Source: Klebsiella pneumoniae
GTDB lineage: Bacteria; Pseudomonadota; Gammaproteobacteria; Pseudomonadales; CAMAPQ01
Assembly: GCA_945860125.1 (NCBI GenBank)
Contig: CAMAPQ010000012.1
Coordinates: 1 to 49,234 of the forward strand
DNA length: 49,234 bases
Direction of reading: 5' to 3'
Shown: piece by piece, positions 1-7,725 of the stretch
Numbering within the stretch: the stretch's first letter is position 1
Layout of the letters: the number at the start of each line of letters is the position of its first letter
Position numbers and translations under genes: made by a program
The notes under the pieces: model-generated
The model's database searches: none
The model's input: only the letters and a program-made list of their open reading frames with translations
Told to the model about the DNA's origin: nothing

Positions 1-52
1 GAATTGGCAATAACTTCGACCAAAATTCATCCGTGAGTATTGTTCGGGGCAT
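1..52 (-). CDS. IS5-type transposase, N-terminal fragment cut by the window edge
   Basis: Starting at the ATG read from 52 to 50 on the minus strand, the first 17 residues are MPRTILTDEFWSKLLPI. This matches the usual opening of IS5/IS427-type transposases (IS402-like N-terminal domain, commonly M-x-R-x-x-L-T-D-E-x-W-x-x-L). Only these residues are visible, so the DDE catalytic core cannot be checked and it cannot be said whether the gene is intact or split into the two frames common in this group. No strong ribosome-binding site precedes the ATG. Confidence 0.65.
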   Translation of the reverse strand, partial: MPRTILTDEFWSKLLPI

Positions 53-143
53 GGCAGGCTCGTGTCTTTGTGGTTTTTGGCGAAACCAATGATACGAGCT
101 TGTCTTTTTAAATCAATTACTTATCTTGAAAGTTCAACAGGCC
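1..143 (-). mobile_element. IS5-family insertion sequence, 5' end (partial)
   Basis: The window opens inside an insertion sequence transcribed leftward. On the minus strand the outer end reads GGGCCTGTTGAACTTTCAAG (ending near base 143), a terminus typical of the IS427-like group of the IS5 family. A roughly 90-base leader follows and then the start of a transposase. The flanking bases CTAG at 143-146 resemble the short CTAG/TNA targets of that group, so the outer boundary is placed within a base or two of 143. The other end lies outside the window. Family assignment rests on the end sequence and the transposase N-terminus recognised by eye. Confidence 0.7.
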
Positions 144-587
144 CTAGTCGATGTACCATGTAACGTTATAATAGTTGTCAGTAATATAGGTTCCATCATA
201 AGATATTTCAAATGCAAGATTAGTGGGCAGCTCCGAATTATAGGGAAGGGTAATATAAGCGATGGAGCCTCTTACCGTATAGTAACCTTGGTGAATAATA
301 TCGCTAACAACGATATCTACCACACCGTTACGATAGAATGTAACCCACTGATCGCAATTAAGCCCATGTTGAATTGCCCAGTTACATTGAGCAGGTGTGC
401 TATAAACGGGGTGATAATAATAACGATCCTGTGAGAAAGTGGCTGCGCTTGTTGAGGGTACCGTGGCAATAACCGTCGCGGTTACCTGTGGTTCTTCATA
501 GCATCCTTGTACTAAAATTGAAAAAAAACTAATGAAAAGTACAATAAGCGTACTTCTAATTTTTCGCAGAAAACCAAGGTGCGACAT
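144..587 (-). CDS. Small lipoprotein of unknown function
   Basis: A 147-residue protein with a basic N-terminus, one hydrophobic segment and a lipobox ending L-V-Q-G-C near residue 29, so it should be an acylated lipoprotein. I do not recognise the mature part. It is rich in Tyr, Thr and Ile and reads like a small beta-structured domain (a Q-C-N-W segment and a later C-D-Q-W segment give two further cysteines). The start is set at the ATG at 587 because GGAG lies 6 bases upstream; a TTG four codons earlier has no such support. The stop TAG falls at the boundary with the IS end at 143-146, so the C-terminus may have been altered by that insertion. Confidence 0.6.
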   Translation of the reverse strand: MSHLGFLRKIRSTLIVLFISFFSILVQGCYEEPQVTATVIATVPSTSAATFSQDRYYYHPVYSTPAQCNWAIQHGLNCDQWVTFYRNGVVDIVVSDIIHQGYYTVRGSIAYITLPYNSELPTNLAFEISYDGTYITDNYYNVTWYID

Positions 588-686
588 ACGATACTCCAAG
601 TGGGCTTATGAATTAAGTGCATCTACTTTTATATTGTGTGCAATGAAGCTGAATGGATACTGAATAAAAGCTAAAAGGTGGTAATT

Positions 687-1928
687 GTGATTTTTTATCG
701 CAAACTTTCATTAATTGAGAGAACTTATATTGTTAATGAGCCAACTAATAATTATCCTTTTGCAGTGCAAATGATTTGTGAGGGGGTGGGTAATTTATCA
801 CGTACGGCCTGGATTACTGCGTTTGATCAGGTGCTTAAAGTCAATCCTATTATTTCTGTTCAAAGAGTAGGGCGGCTTAAATTTTCTGCGCTTTTCTCTG
901 TGCGGCCTGATTATGATCATGTCATTCAAGAACATGGTTTAGTTCAGTGGAATGCAATGAATGGCGATAATGCTGATTTTTTAGAAGTACCAATGGATGT
1001 GTCTAAAGCGCAAGGCTTTCAGATTCTTTTAATCCAAGGAACGCATGATCAGCCTAATGCAAGATTTATTATTTTTCGTATTCATCATGCTCTTTCAGAT
1101 GTGGGCGGTTTGATGATTATTATGAGAAACTTTTTTGCTGCTCTAAATAATCAATCTTTGCTTGCTGAGAATAGTCTTATTAAAGATGAAGATGTCCTTT
1201 TTCAGCATAAAGTGAGCATGCCATTTTATCGTAAAAATGCTGGTTCTGTGGCAGGCAGTAGTGCGATAGGTTCAAGTTTGAAATGGCGATGGGTGCGAAA
1301 GAAAGTGGATGGGAAATTTGATCAGTTATTAATTTTAGTATTAAACGCAATACAAAAAGCAAACCCTCTATTGGGTATGGCCGAAGCTAATTTACGTTTT
1401 CGTGTTACGTTTGATTTAAGAAAATATTTACCTAAAGACACAGTATCAACTTGTAATTTAACGAATGCTTTTGATATTGATGTTCCTGTTAGTGCTTCAT
1501 TGCATGATCTTAAATTGAGCATAATGGCTGCATTTCGGGCTCGTTTGCCGTTGCAACGTATTCCTAAATGGTTATGTTTCATTGCCGGCTTTATTCCTGA
1601 AAATTGGTTGGCAATTAAAGAACCTACCATGCTGAAAACACATCTTTCTGGTAAATATTATCGAACAGGGACAATTAGTGTTCTTTCTAAGGAAATCGAT
1701 TTAAAAATGCTTTCAGGCGGTGGTTTTGAGTGCCATAGCCTTTTTGGTATTCCTGGTCCTTATCGTATTTTGTCTTGTTTTATTGGTGTCATGCAAATGC
1801 CTGATCATATTGAGTTAATGATAGGTATGCCTGAGCTTTTAACGGCTAATCATCGCTTAGAAAAATTTACAGATGCGATAGCAACTGTTTTAGGTGCTGG
1901 TGAAGAAGGTGGCTCAAAATTACGCTGA
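687..1928 (+). CDS. Condensation/wax-ester-synthase-fold acyltransferase-like protein
   Basis: A protein of 413 residues resembling the chloramphenicol-acetyltransferase fold superfamily (NRPS condensation domains, wax ester synthase/DGAT, PapA). The marker is H-H-A-L-S-D-V-G-G at about residues 133-141, which matches the catalytic H-H-x-x-x-D but has Val where the usual Gly follows Asp. A later R-F-R-V-T-F-D-L-R segment and the N-terminal I-V-N-E-P-T-N-N region fit the same fold. The GTG at 687 is preferred because AGGTGG lies 6 bases upstream; an in-frame GTG at 678 is less well placed. The gene stands alone, with no carrier protein or lipid synthesis neighbour, so the acyl donor and acceptor are unknown. 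It could transfer a fatty acyl group to an alcohol or sugar. Confidence 0.55.
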   Translation: MIFYRKLSLIERTYIVNEPTNNYPFAVQMICEGVGNLSRTAWITAFDQVLKVNPIISVQRVGRLKFSALFSVRPDYDHVIQEHGLVQWNAMNGDNADFLEVPMDVSKAQGFQILLIQGTHDQPNARFIIFRIHHALSDVGGLMIIMRNFFAALNNQSLLAENSLIKDEDVLFQHKVSMPFYRKNAGSVAGSSAIGSSLKWRWVRKKVDGKFDQLLILVLNAIQKANPLLGMAEANLRFRVTFDLRKYLPKDTVSTCNLTNAFDIDVPVSASLHDLKLSIMAAFRARLPLQRIPKWLCFIAGFIPENWLAIKEPTMLKTHLSGKYYRTGTISVLSKEIDLKMLSGGGFECHSLFGIPGPYRILSCFIGVMQMPDHIELMIGMPELLTANHRLEKFTDAIATVLGAGEEGGSKLR

Positions 1929-1991
1929 TTAGCGCGCTGACAGCCTGTTTTTTCAAGAAAAATTTTCTCTTGAAGAAGGATTGTTCGAAAA

Positions 1992-2498
1992 GTGTACAGT
2001 GATACGCGGTATGAGCGTATTAATTTACTTTACTCTAAAAATAAACACATCATAAGCAACTATACTTCTATTGTTAATATATGGCTATTCTCAAGGATCA
2101 TTAATATTATGAATGTTAATAATAACGCTTCTCATTTAAGTTCATCTTCACTGCCTGATGCTCATGAATCTGGCCTTCCCCCACAAAATAACCATAACCA
2201 TCTTTTGAATATTGTAGGCACTGAAGCTCGCCGACCAATAGACTTTATCGCAGGTCTGATAGGTGATTTTTTAAATTCTAACCGAGGTACGGCTGTAAAT
2301 TTAAATAATGCTGAGCCATTGGACATCGCTCGTTCCTTGAGCTCTAACGTAAGTGAGGCTGGTTCTGACACCTCTTCCGATTATCCACAAACACCAGCAC
2401 CCCAATATTATGCCTCATCTAGGCAGACCGCAGTGAGTGTGCCGCAAACGCCAAATCCGGAAATGTTTGCCTCACGCTCACGACGTGACCATTCTTAA
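1992..2498 (+). CDS. Ser/Pro-rich hypothetical protein
   Basis: An open frame of 168 codons with no recognisable family. The composition is polar (Ser, Asn, Pro). The C-terminal part contains an imperfect internal duplication: P-Q-T-P-A-P-Q-Y-Y-A-S-S-R followed by P-Q-T-P-N-P-E-M-F-A-S-R-S. The start is uncertain. The first ATG is at 1992, but the sequence becomes protein-like only from the ATG at 2109 (M-N-V-N-N-N), which has GGAT about 12 bases upstream. There is no signal peptide or clear membrane segment after the second start. Low-complexity tails like this occur in secreted effectors of intracellular bacteria, but nothing here proves secretion. Confidence 0.35.
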   Translation: MYSDTRYERINLLYSKNKHIISNYTSIVNIWLFSRIINIMNVNNNASHLSSSSLPDAHESGLPPQNNHNHLLNIVGTEARRPIDFIAGLIGDFLNSNRGTAVNLNNAEPLDIARSLSSNVSEAGSDTSSDYPQTPAPQYYASSRQTAVSVPQTPNPEMFASRSRRDHS

Positions 2499-2527
2499 AG
2501 TGGTGGTGGGAGCGTTCTAAGTATTAA

Positions 2528-2629
2528 TAGGACTTACGCAAAATTGTTCCAACAAGGCGTCCTGACGAAGACAGTACACGCTGTACGGCGAGGCAGGACA
2601 ACAAAGCTGGGCAATTTGCGTAAGTCCTA
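2528..2629. mobile_element. MITE copy 1 (102 bp, inverted-repeat ends)
   Basis: A 102-bp palindromic element with terminal inverted repeats TAGGACTTACGCAAA, flanked by the identical pentamer ATTAA (2523-2527 and 2630-2634), a likely target-site duplication. The interior carries a small near-palindrome (GTACACGCTGTAC). It is almost the exact reverse complement of the copy at 20657-20759 and close to the one at 8506-8607. It encodes nothing. Its right end supplies the TAG stop codon of mtnC, which runs leftward into it. Confidence 0.85.
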
Positions 2630-3316
2630 ATTAAGCTGTATCTCGCCAAAATGAGCTGCTATTGGGTGGTTCAGGCAGGGTGTTTTTTTCTGCGCTTCCT
2701 CTGTGCGCTGCACAAGATAGGTTAAAAACCCTGCTGCTTTTGCAGCATCAAGCTCTTCTACAATATCTGATAAGAAGAGCATTGAGTGAGGCGCGATATG
2801 GAGATGTTCTGATATTGCCTGGTAAGACAAAGCTTCCCTTTTATGACCTATTTTTGTATCAAAAAAACCACTAAATAACGGGGTTAAGTCGCCGTATTCA
2901 CTATATTTAAAAAGCAATTTTTGTGCGTCAACTGAACCTGAAGAGTAGACATATAAGGGAATTTTATTTTGATGCCACTTTGTGAGGTGTTGATAAGCAT
3001 CTTGGTATAAATGTCCTTTTATTGCATGAGATTCATAACCTGTTTGCCAAATTTTTCCTTGTAGTGTTTTTAGTGGTGTAATTTTTTTGTCTTGATCAAT
3101 CCAGGACAATAATAAGGGCGTGATCTCTTGAATAGAAAGGTTGGGATTGTTTTCTGCTGTACGTACTTCATCAAGAATAATTGCTAAAAAAGGGTCGTTA
3201 ATATTTTGATGGATAAAAGTAGGCAATGCCGTTCTTGAAAAAGGAAATAAAATGTCTGTAACAAAACGAATGGACGTTGTTGTACCTTCAATATCAGTTA
3301 AAATCGCTTTAATCAT
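2627..3316 (-). CDS. mtnC: Enolase-phosphatase E1 (acireductone synthase)
   Basis: HAD-superfamily enzyme of the methionine salvage pathway. It enolises and dephosphorylates 2,3-diketo-5-methylthiopentyl-1-phosphate to acireductone (EC 3.1.3.77). The nucleophile motif D-I-E-G-T-T begins at residue 8, the motif II segment is Y-S-S-G-S near residue 124, and the acidic motif III segment is L-F-L-S-D-I-V-E-E near residue 183. Length (229 residues) is normal. It is the last gene of a minus-strand mtnB-mtnD-mtnC operon, 18 bases after mtnD. Its stop codon TAG lies inside the MITE at 2528-2629. If ATTAA is the target duplication, the original reading frame would have ended one codon later, so the protein is essentially intact. 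Confidence 0.93.
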   Translation of the reverse strand: MIKAILTDIEGTTTSIRFVTDILFPFSRTALPTFIHQNINDPFLAIILDEVRTAENNPNLSIQEITPLLLSWIDQDKKITPLKTLQGKIWQTGYESHAIKGHLYQDAYQHLTKWHQNKIPLYVYSSGSVDAQKLLFKYSEYGDLTPLFSGFFDTKIGHKREALSYQAISEHLHIAPHSMLFLSDIVEELDAAKAAGFLTYLVQRTEEAQKKTPCLNHPIAAHFGEIQLN

Positions 3317-3334
3317 GTTAGTTTGCAGCTTTAA

Positions 3335-3904
3335 TTAGCGTAAATTGAGTTGATCGTAATCTGGGAAAGAGCGAGAAATAGTAGAGCCTGTATATTCGGC
3401 AACCCATCCTGCGGGATTATTAAAAAAACGAATGCAGGTAAATTCTGGGAGAGTACCCATATCAAACCAGTGTTTTGCTTTTTCCGGCACACTTATAAAA
3501 TCGCCCGCTACAGTTTGTAGCATGAATATATCGTCTGCAAAATGAAAAACAAACAAGCCGCTGCCTTTTACAAAAAAGCGCACTTCATCTTCAGCGTGAG
3601 TATGCTCATCAAGAAACTTTTGTCTTAATGCTTCTTTATTAGCGTTATCTGACGATAAACTGACGACATCCATTGCAAGATAGCCGCCTGTTTCTATGCT
3701 CTGGGCAACTTCTTTTTCATAACACTTTAAAATTTCAGTTTGACGATTTTCAATTGCAATAGACTGAAGGTCAATATCGTAAATTGGCCATTGTTCAAAA
3801 GTAACTTGGTATTCACTTAGTATTTCGCTAATTTCATTTGCGTGGGTAGTGGTTAAAATAACGTTTTCTGGCTCATTTTCTTTAAAAATACGTAATACTG
3901 TCAT
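3335..3904 (-). CDS. mtnD: Acireductone dioxygenase
   Basis: Cupin-fold metal dioxygenase of methionine salvage. It converts acireductone to formate and 2-keto-4-methylthiobutyrate with Fe(II), or takes the off-pathway reaction with Ni(II) (EC 1.13.11.54/53). The metal ligands are visible as H101, H103 and E107 in E-H-T-H-A-E-D-E-V-R-F-F and H145 in K-A-K-H-W-F-D, matching the family pattern. The length of 189 residues is usual. It sits between mtnB (21-base gap) and mtnC (18-base gap) on the same strand, so the three are probably cotranscribed. The reductase steps before (mtnA, mtnK or mtnN) and the final aminotransferase are not adjacent. Confidence 0.93.
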   Translation of the reverse strand: MTVLRIFKENEPENVILTTTHANEISEILSEYQVTFEQWPIYDIDLQSIAIENRQTEILKCYEKEVAQSIETGGYLAMDVVSLSSDNANKEALRQKFLDEHTHAEDEVRFFVKGSGLFVFHFADDIFMLQTVAGDFISVPEKAKHWFDMGTLPEFTCIRFFNNPAGWVAEYTGSTISRSFPDYDQLNLR

Positions 3905-3925
3905 GTGTTGTTTTGTCCTTGAACT

Positions 3926-4579
3926 CTATTTGTGGCGGTGTGTTAGTTGTTGCAAATATTCTAGCTGGAACATTGCTTCCAGAGCTTCTAACTGATAAAA
4001 AGTTTGCTCAATGCTATTTGCCCAAGTATATAGGCCATGGCCTTTAATGAGATAAGCTGGGATCTGTTTCATATGTAATAGATAAGGTACCAGTTGCTGC
4101 GTTAAATATTCCATATTCTGATGATTAGGAACAACAACGATCTCTAAGCTTGATTCATGCGTTGTAATTTGAGGGAAAATTTTTTGTAATTCCAAGCCCT
4201 GTAATGCAACATAATTCTCTGAAGCAAGCAGGCTCATTAGTGTGGCATAGGGGCTGTGAATATGTAACACACAGCAGCTCTCAGGATAAGCATTGTAAAT
4301 TTGCAGATGTAACTGTGTTTCAGCAGAGGTTTTATATCTTTTCTGTTCGTGTTGGGGTAAATGTAAAATTTCGCCTTGAAGGTTCAAAGTAATTAGGTCG
4401 CAAGGCATGAGCAGACCTTTATGAAAACCTGACGGGGTTAAATAAATCTGATCTTCTTTGTTATTAAAAGATGCTTTGCAAGAGTAGTTTCCGCTTGTCG
4501 CAGGTGACCAGTTGTTTTGATAGCATTGCTTAATAACTGATACCAGCGTCTCTTTTAACGCGCAGGATAAATCTGACAT
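3926..4579 (-). CDS. mtnB: Methylthioribulose-1-phosphate dehydratase
   Basis: Class II aldolase/adducin-family enzyme that dehydrates methylthioribulose-1-phosphate to the diketo intermediate used by MtnC (EC 4.2.1.109). Zinc ligands are visible as H106 and H108 in L-H-I-H-S-P-Y and H181 in I-K-G-H-G-L-Y. The N-terminal N-x-S-P-A-T-S-G-N-Y-S segment is typical of the family. It is the promoter-proximal gene of the mtnBDC operon, and its length (217 residues) is normal. The class II aldolase fold also includes fuculose and ribulose phosphate aldolases, but the company of mtnC and mtnD makes this assignment firm. Confidence 0.9.
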   Translation of the reverse strand: MSDLSCALKETLVSVIKQCYQNNWSPATSGNYSCKASFNNKEDQIYLTPSGFHKGLLMPCDLITLNLQGEILHLPQHEQKRYKTSAETQLHLQIYNAYPESCCVLHIHSPYATLMSLLASENYVALQGLELQKIFPQITTHESSLEIVVVPNHQNMEYLTQQLVPYLLHMKQIPAYLIKGHGLYTWANSIEQTFYQLEALEAMFQLEYLQQLTHRHK

Positions 4580-4696
4580 TATTGCCTCTTTGTTGCTTAC
4601 GTTGCTTACCGCTGTTTTTACCTACAATTTTGCGTACGCTTTTCTCCAGATACAAAGCGGCATTGTAGAAAAAATAAAGCAACAAAAGAAGGGGTG

Positions 4697-5032
4697 TTAA
4701 GCTGATTTTAAAGTAGGTGCTTTTTTATTATCCAAGCAACCCTTTAATGCACCAATAATTTTATTTAATGAAAGGATTTTATCCATGTGCATAATAGGTG
4801 TATTAATAAGCTCTTTGGAATAAGCGGCAATATCGCCCTCTATGATGGCAATAGAGTCATTATTTTTTATCATGATTTCTTCATTAATTAAAACATAGTA
4901 TGCCGTTTGATACAGGCAAGGATCGGGATTTTCTCCCTCACTGTTGCCAATATTTTCTCCTTGGTCATTAAAATAGAAAAACTTTTTTTGGTTAAATGAA
5001 GGCGAAAACTTATTATTATTTGATGACGACAT
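4697..5032 (-). CDS. Hypothetical protein
   Basis: A 111-residue protein I do not recognise. The N-terminal 15 residues are Ser/Asn-rich, followed by an acidic stretch (G-E-N-I-G-N-S-E-G-E-N) and a mixed alpha/beta-looking remainder with two cysteines. No signal peptide or membrane segment is present. AAGGAT lies about 9 bases before the ATG at 5032, which supports translation. It follows mtnB on the same strand's upstream side but is separated by over 100 bases, so it is probably a separate unit. Confidence 0.5.
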   Translation of the reverse strand: MSSSNNNKFSPSFNQKKFFYFNDQGENIGNSEGENPDPCLYQTAYYVLINEEIMIKNNDSIAIIEGDIAAYSKELINTPIMHMDKILSLNKIIGALKGCLDNKKAPTLKSA

Positions 5033-5318
5033 GACTGCTATCCTTGATGACTTTCACTACAAAATACGAAAAACAGGACATGACTTGAGTGTAGTTCTGT
5101 GTATTTATTTTGTACAAAAAACATCCAGCATAATGCTTTTTTCATTTTGGCATTGATGGCATTTTTTTTCTGAAATAGTCCAATTATTTCGCTTTTTTTT
5201 AAGTATTTTTTACTTTTTAAGCGGAATTTTTAACTTTATAATTTGTCTTTCATAGGTAAGAAAAATAGTTAATTTATTTATAAGCAGATGGCTTTAATGG
5301 TTTTTTGAGGAGTAATTT

Positions 5319-5396
5319 ATGTCAGTGATAGCAAATAATTTGATGGCCTGTATTTATTTTTTGCTTGCATTAACAACGTTGTATTTTTTTTGTTAG
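5319..5396 (+). CDS. 25-residue single-pass membrane peptide (candidate)
   Basis: A 26-codon frame beginning ATG at 5319 and ending TAG at 5394-5396. It is preceded by TTTTTTGAGGAGTAATTT, a near-perfect ribosome-binding site (GAGGAG, 7 bases before the ATG). The peptide is M-S-V-I-A-N-N-L-M-A-C then a hydrophobic stretch rich in Leu, Ile, Phe and Tyr ending F-F-C, one membrane helix. It lies alone in the AT-rich gap between the hypothetical gene at 4697 and the HD-GYP gene at 5496. The strength of the ribosome-binding site is the main argument; conservation cannot be judged here. Confidence 0.45.
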   Translation: MSVIANNLMACIYFLLALTTLYFFC

Positions 5397-5495
5397 AACT
5401 TTCTTTATTAGAACATAGTAGAAGAGTCTGCTAGCCTGAATAGTTAGGGAAGTTGTATCTATCAGCGTTAGTGGGGTCACTTAATTTCAGACAAT

Positions 5496-6707
5496 ATGAT
5501 AAAAAAAATTCCTATTTCAAGACTAAAGCCTGGCATGTACGTTACTGATCTTAATGCAGGATGGATACCTCATGGTCCTCGCAGCAAAGAAGGTAAAATT
5601 ACGCATGAGAAAATTGTGCAAGATATCATTAAGCTAGGCATCAAAGAGCTTTATATCGATACATCAAAAGGCTTAGATTGTAACGAAGGTCAGGCTGAGA
5701 TTGAAGTTGAAGAAGAGCGTCAGAAAAAAGCTGAAAATGTCTCAAAAATTCCGCCTGCCCCCATGCCAAAAATTACGATTTTTGCTGAAGCCGCCGCAGC
5801 GACTAAAGTACACAACGAAGCCAGAAACTTAGTAAGTTTGGCGCTACAAGACATAAAGTTTGGTAGAACAGTTGATGTTGCCGCAATGGATGCACTGGCA
5901 GGCTCTTTGGTTGATTCTGTTTTAAGGAATAAAGATGCCTTAATTTGTTTGGGCTCCCTGCGCAATAAAGATGCTTATCTTATGGAGCACTCGGTTAATT
6001 TAAGTGTCTTAATGACTTCTTTTGGCAAGCATATGGGTTTAGGTGAACAGATCTTGCGAGAAACAGCGATGGGCGCGCTTCTGCATGATTTAGGTAAAGT
6101 AATGGTGCCTGATGAGGTGCTAAAAAAACCAGGAAAATTAACACCTGAAGAGTTTGAGATTATGAAAAGCCATGTTTTTTATAGCCGCAAAATACTTGAG
6201 AAAACACCTGGCATGCCTGCTTTAGCGATTATTGTTGCCTCTCAACATCATGAGAAAATGGATGGGTCGGGTTATCCTATGGGCTTAAAGGGCGATGAGA
6301 TATCGCCCTATGGTCGTATGTGTGCCATTGTTGACATTTATGATGCGCTTACAGCGGACCGTTGTTATCACAAAGGAATGACTGCGCATCAAGCGCTCAA
6401 AAAACTTTTAGAGTGGTCTGGCAATCATTTAGATTCTGAGTTAGTGGTGCAATTTATTCGTTGTGTTGGTATTTATCCGATTGGCGGCCTTGTTGAGTTA
6501 AAAAGCGGTAGAGTGGGCATTGTTTTATCGCAAAATGATAAAGATCAGAGGGCGCCGCTGATTAGGATAATTTTTAGCTTAAAGTTTAAATGTTATTTAA
6601 AGAAGGAGGATATTGATCTTTCCAAGCCAAATGTTCAGGATGAAATTGTTCGTGCTGTTGATGCAATTAAATTAGGCATTGATATTAAAGATTTTCTTAT
6701 TTTTTGA
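5496..6707 (+). CDS. HD-GYP domain cyclic-di-GMP phosphodiesterase
   Basis: A 403-residue protein with an N-terminal DUF3391-type domain (about 1-130, opening I-K-K-I-P-I-S-R-L-K-P-G-M-Y-V) and a C-terminal HD-GYP domain (about 135-340). The metal motif H197-D198 is in L-L-H-D-L-G-K, the second histidine cluster is Q-H-H-E-K, and the signature is D-G-S-G-Y-P with G259-Y260-P261. D-I-Y-D-A-L-T-A-D-R follows as in active enzymes. It should degrade c-di-GMP to pGpG or GMP in the cytoplasm. A GGDEF cyclase lies 3 kb away on the opposite strand (9507-10814), so both sides of c-di-GMP turnover are represented. The ribosome-binding site is weak. Confidence 0.9.
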   Translation: MIKKIPISRLKPGMYVTDLNAGWIPHGPRSKEGKITHEKIVQDIIKLGIKELYIDTSKGLDCNEGQAEIEVEEERQKKAENVSKIPPAPMPKITIFAEAAAATKVHNEARNLVSLALQDIKFGRTVDVAAMDALAGSLVDSVLRNKDALICLGSLRNKDAYLMEHSVNLSVLMTSFGKHMGLGEQILRETAMGALLHDLGKVMVPDEVLKKPGKLTPEEFEIMKSHVFYSRKILEKTPGMPALAIIVASQHHEKMDGSGYPMGLKGDEISPYGRMCAIVDIYDALTADRCYHKGMTAHQALKKLLEWSGNHLDSELVVQFIRCVGIYPIGGLVELKSGRVGIVLSQNDKDQRAPLIRIIFSLKFKCYLKKEDIDLSKPNVQDEIVRAVDAIKLGIDIKDFLIF

Positions 6708-6786
6708 ACATAAAATAAATTTCAAAATGGTATAGTTGCACTGCTTTTATTTCCCTTCTTATTTATTCTTTCCTTTAGGTATCACG

Positions 6787-7725
6787 ATGAATCACATTGC
6801 GCTATTAGTTGAGGGCCTGACGAAAATATACCCTATGAAAACTGGGCAAGATAAAGCTGTTGAAGCTCTAAAGGGCATTTCATTTACGGTAGAGTCTGGT
6901 GATTTTTTTGCTTTATTAGGTCCAAATGGTGCAGGAAAATCGACCACCATTGGCATTTTATGTTCGCTTATCAATAAAACAGCAGGGAAAGTGCGCATTT
7001 TTGGTGTTGATATTGATGAAGACTTTGTTGCCGCTAAGCGGTTAATCGGCATTGTACCGCAAGAATTTAATTTTGGTCAGTTTGAAAAAGTGGAAGATAT
7101 TCTCATTGATCAAGCTGGCTACTATGGTATTCCTAGAAACCAGGCAATACCTATTGCTGAAAAAAATCTTAAACAGTTAGGTTTGTGGGAAAAACGTCAT
7201 CAGCCTTCGCGTAACTTATCAGGTGGCATGAAAAGACGGCTAATGATTGCCCGTGCGCTGATGCATCGCCCTAAGTTACTTATTCTTGATGAGCCAACGG
7301 CAGGGGTGGATGTTGAATTACGTCGCTCAATGTGGGACTTTTTGCAAAATTTAAATAAAGAGGGGGTGACTATTATTTTAACCACCCATTATTTAGAGGA
7401 AGCTGAAAACTTATGTCGAAATATTGCCATTATTAATCAAGGTCAGATTATTGAATATTCTAGTATGAAATCATTACTTGGGAAGTTATCAGTGGAAACT
7501 TTTATCTTTGATGTGAAAGAAAATAATCATTTGCCAGCCATTGCCGGATTTGAATCTCGATGGGTAAATGCCCAGACCCTAGAAGTTTGCGTTAATAAAG
7601 GGCAGGCTTTTAACGAATTATTTGATCGTTTTAAAGAAATGGCGATAGAAGTGATTAGCTTAAAAAATAAGAGTAATCGTTTAGAAGAACTTTTTTTACG
7701 TTTGGTTGAGAAAAATAATGTTTAA
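6787..7725 (+). CDS. yadG: ABC exporter ATP-binding protein (YadG-like)
   Basis: A 312-residue ATPase of the ABC-2/DrrA class. Walker A is G-P-N-G-A-G-K-S-T near residue 43, the signature is L-S-G-G-M-K-R-R near 143, and Walker B is L-L-I-L-D-E-P-T-A-G-V-D near 163, with the switch histidine in T-T-H-Y-L-E-E-A. The ATG at 6787 is chosen over an in-frame ATG at 6736 because homologues begin near here and AGG lies 9 bases upstream. The last codons overlap the start of the permease gene by 8 bases, so the two are translationally coupled. It pairs with YadH; the exported substrate is unknown in this family. Confidence 0.85.
   Translation: MNHIALLVEGLTKIYPMKTGQDKAVEALKGISFTVESGDFFALLGPNGAGKSTTIGILCSLINKTAGKVRIFGVDIDEDFVAAKRLIGIVPQEFNFGQFEKVEDILIDQAGYYGIPRNQAIPIAEKNLKQLGLWEKRHQPSRNLSGGMKRRLMIARALMHRPKLLILDEPTAGVDVELRRSMWDFLQNLNKEGVTIILTTHYLEEAENLCRNIAIINQGQIIEYSSMKSLLGKLSVETFIFDVKENNHLPAIAGFESRWVNAQTLEVCVNKGQAFNELFDRFKEMAIEVISLKNKSNRLEELFLRLVEKNNV

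Noticed and set aside
126-434. A plus-strand frame opposite the small lipoprotein.
   Set aside because: The minus strand has a lipobox and ribosome-binding site; the plus frame has neither and is a shadow.
1950-1974. TTCAAGA/TCTTGAA hairpin after the acyltransferase gene, considered as a terminator.
   Set aside because: No T-run follows on either strand.
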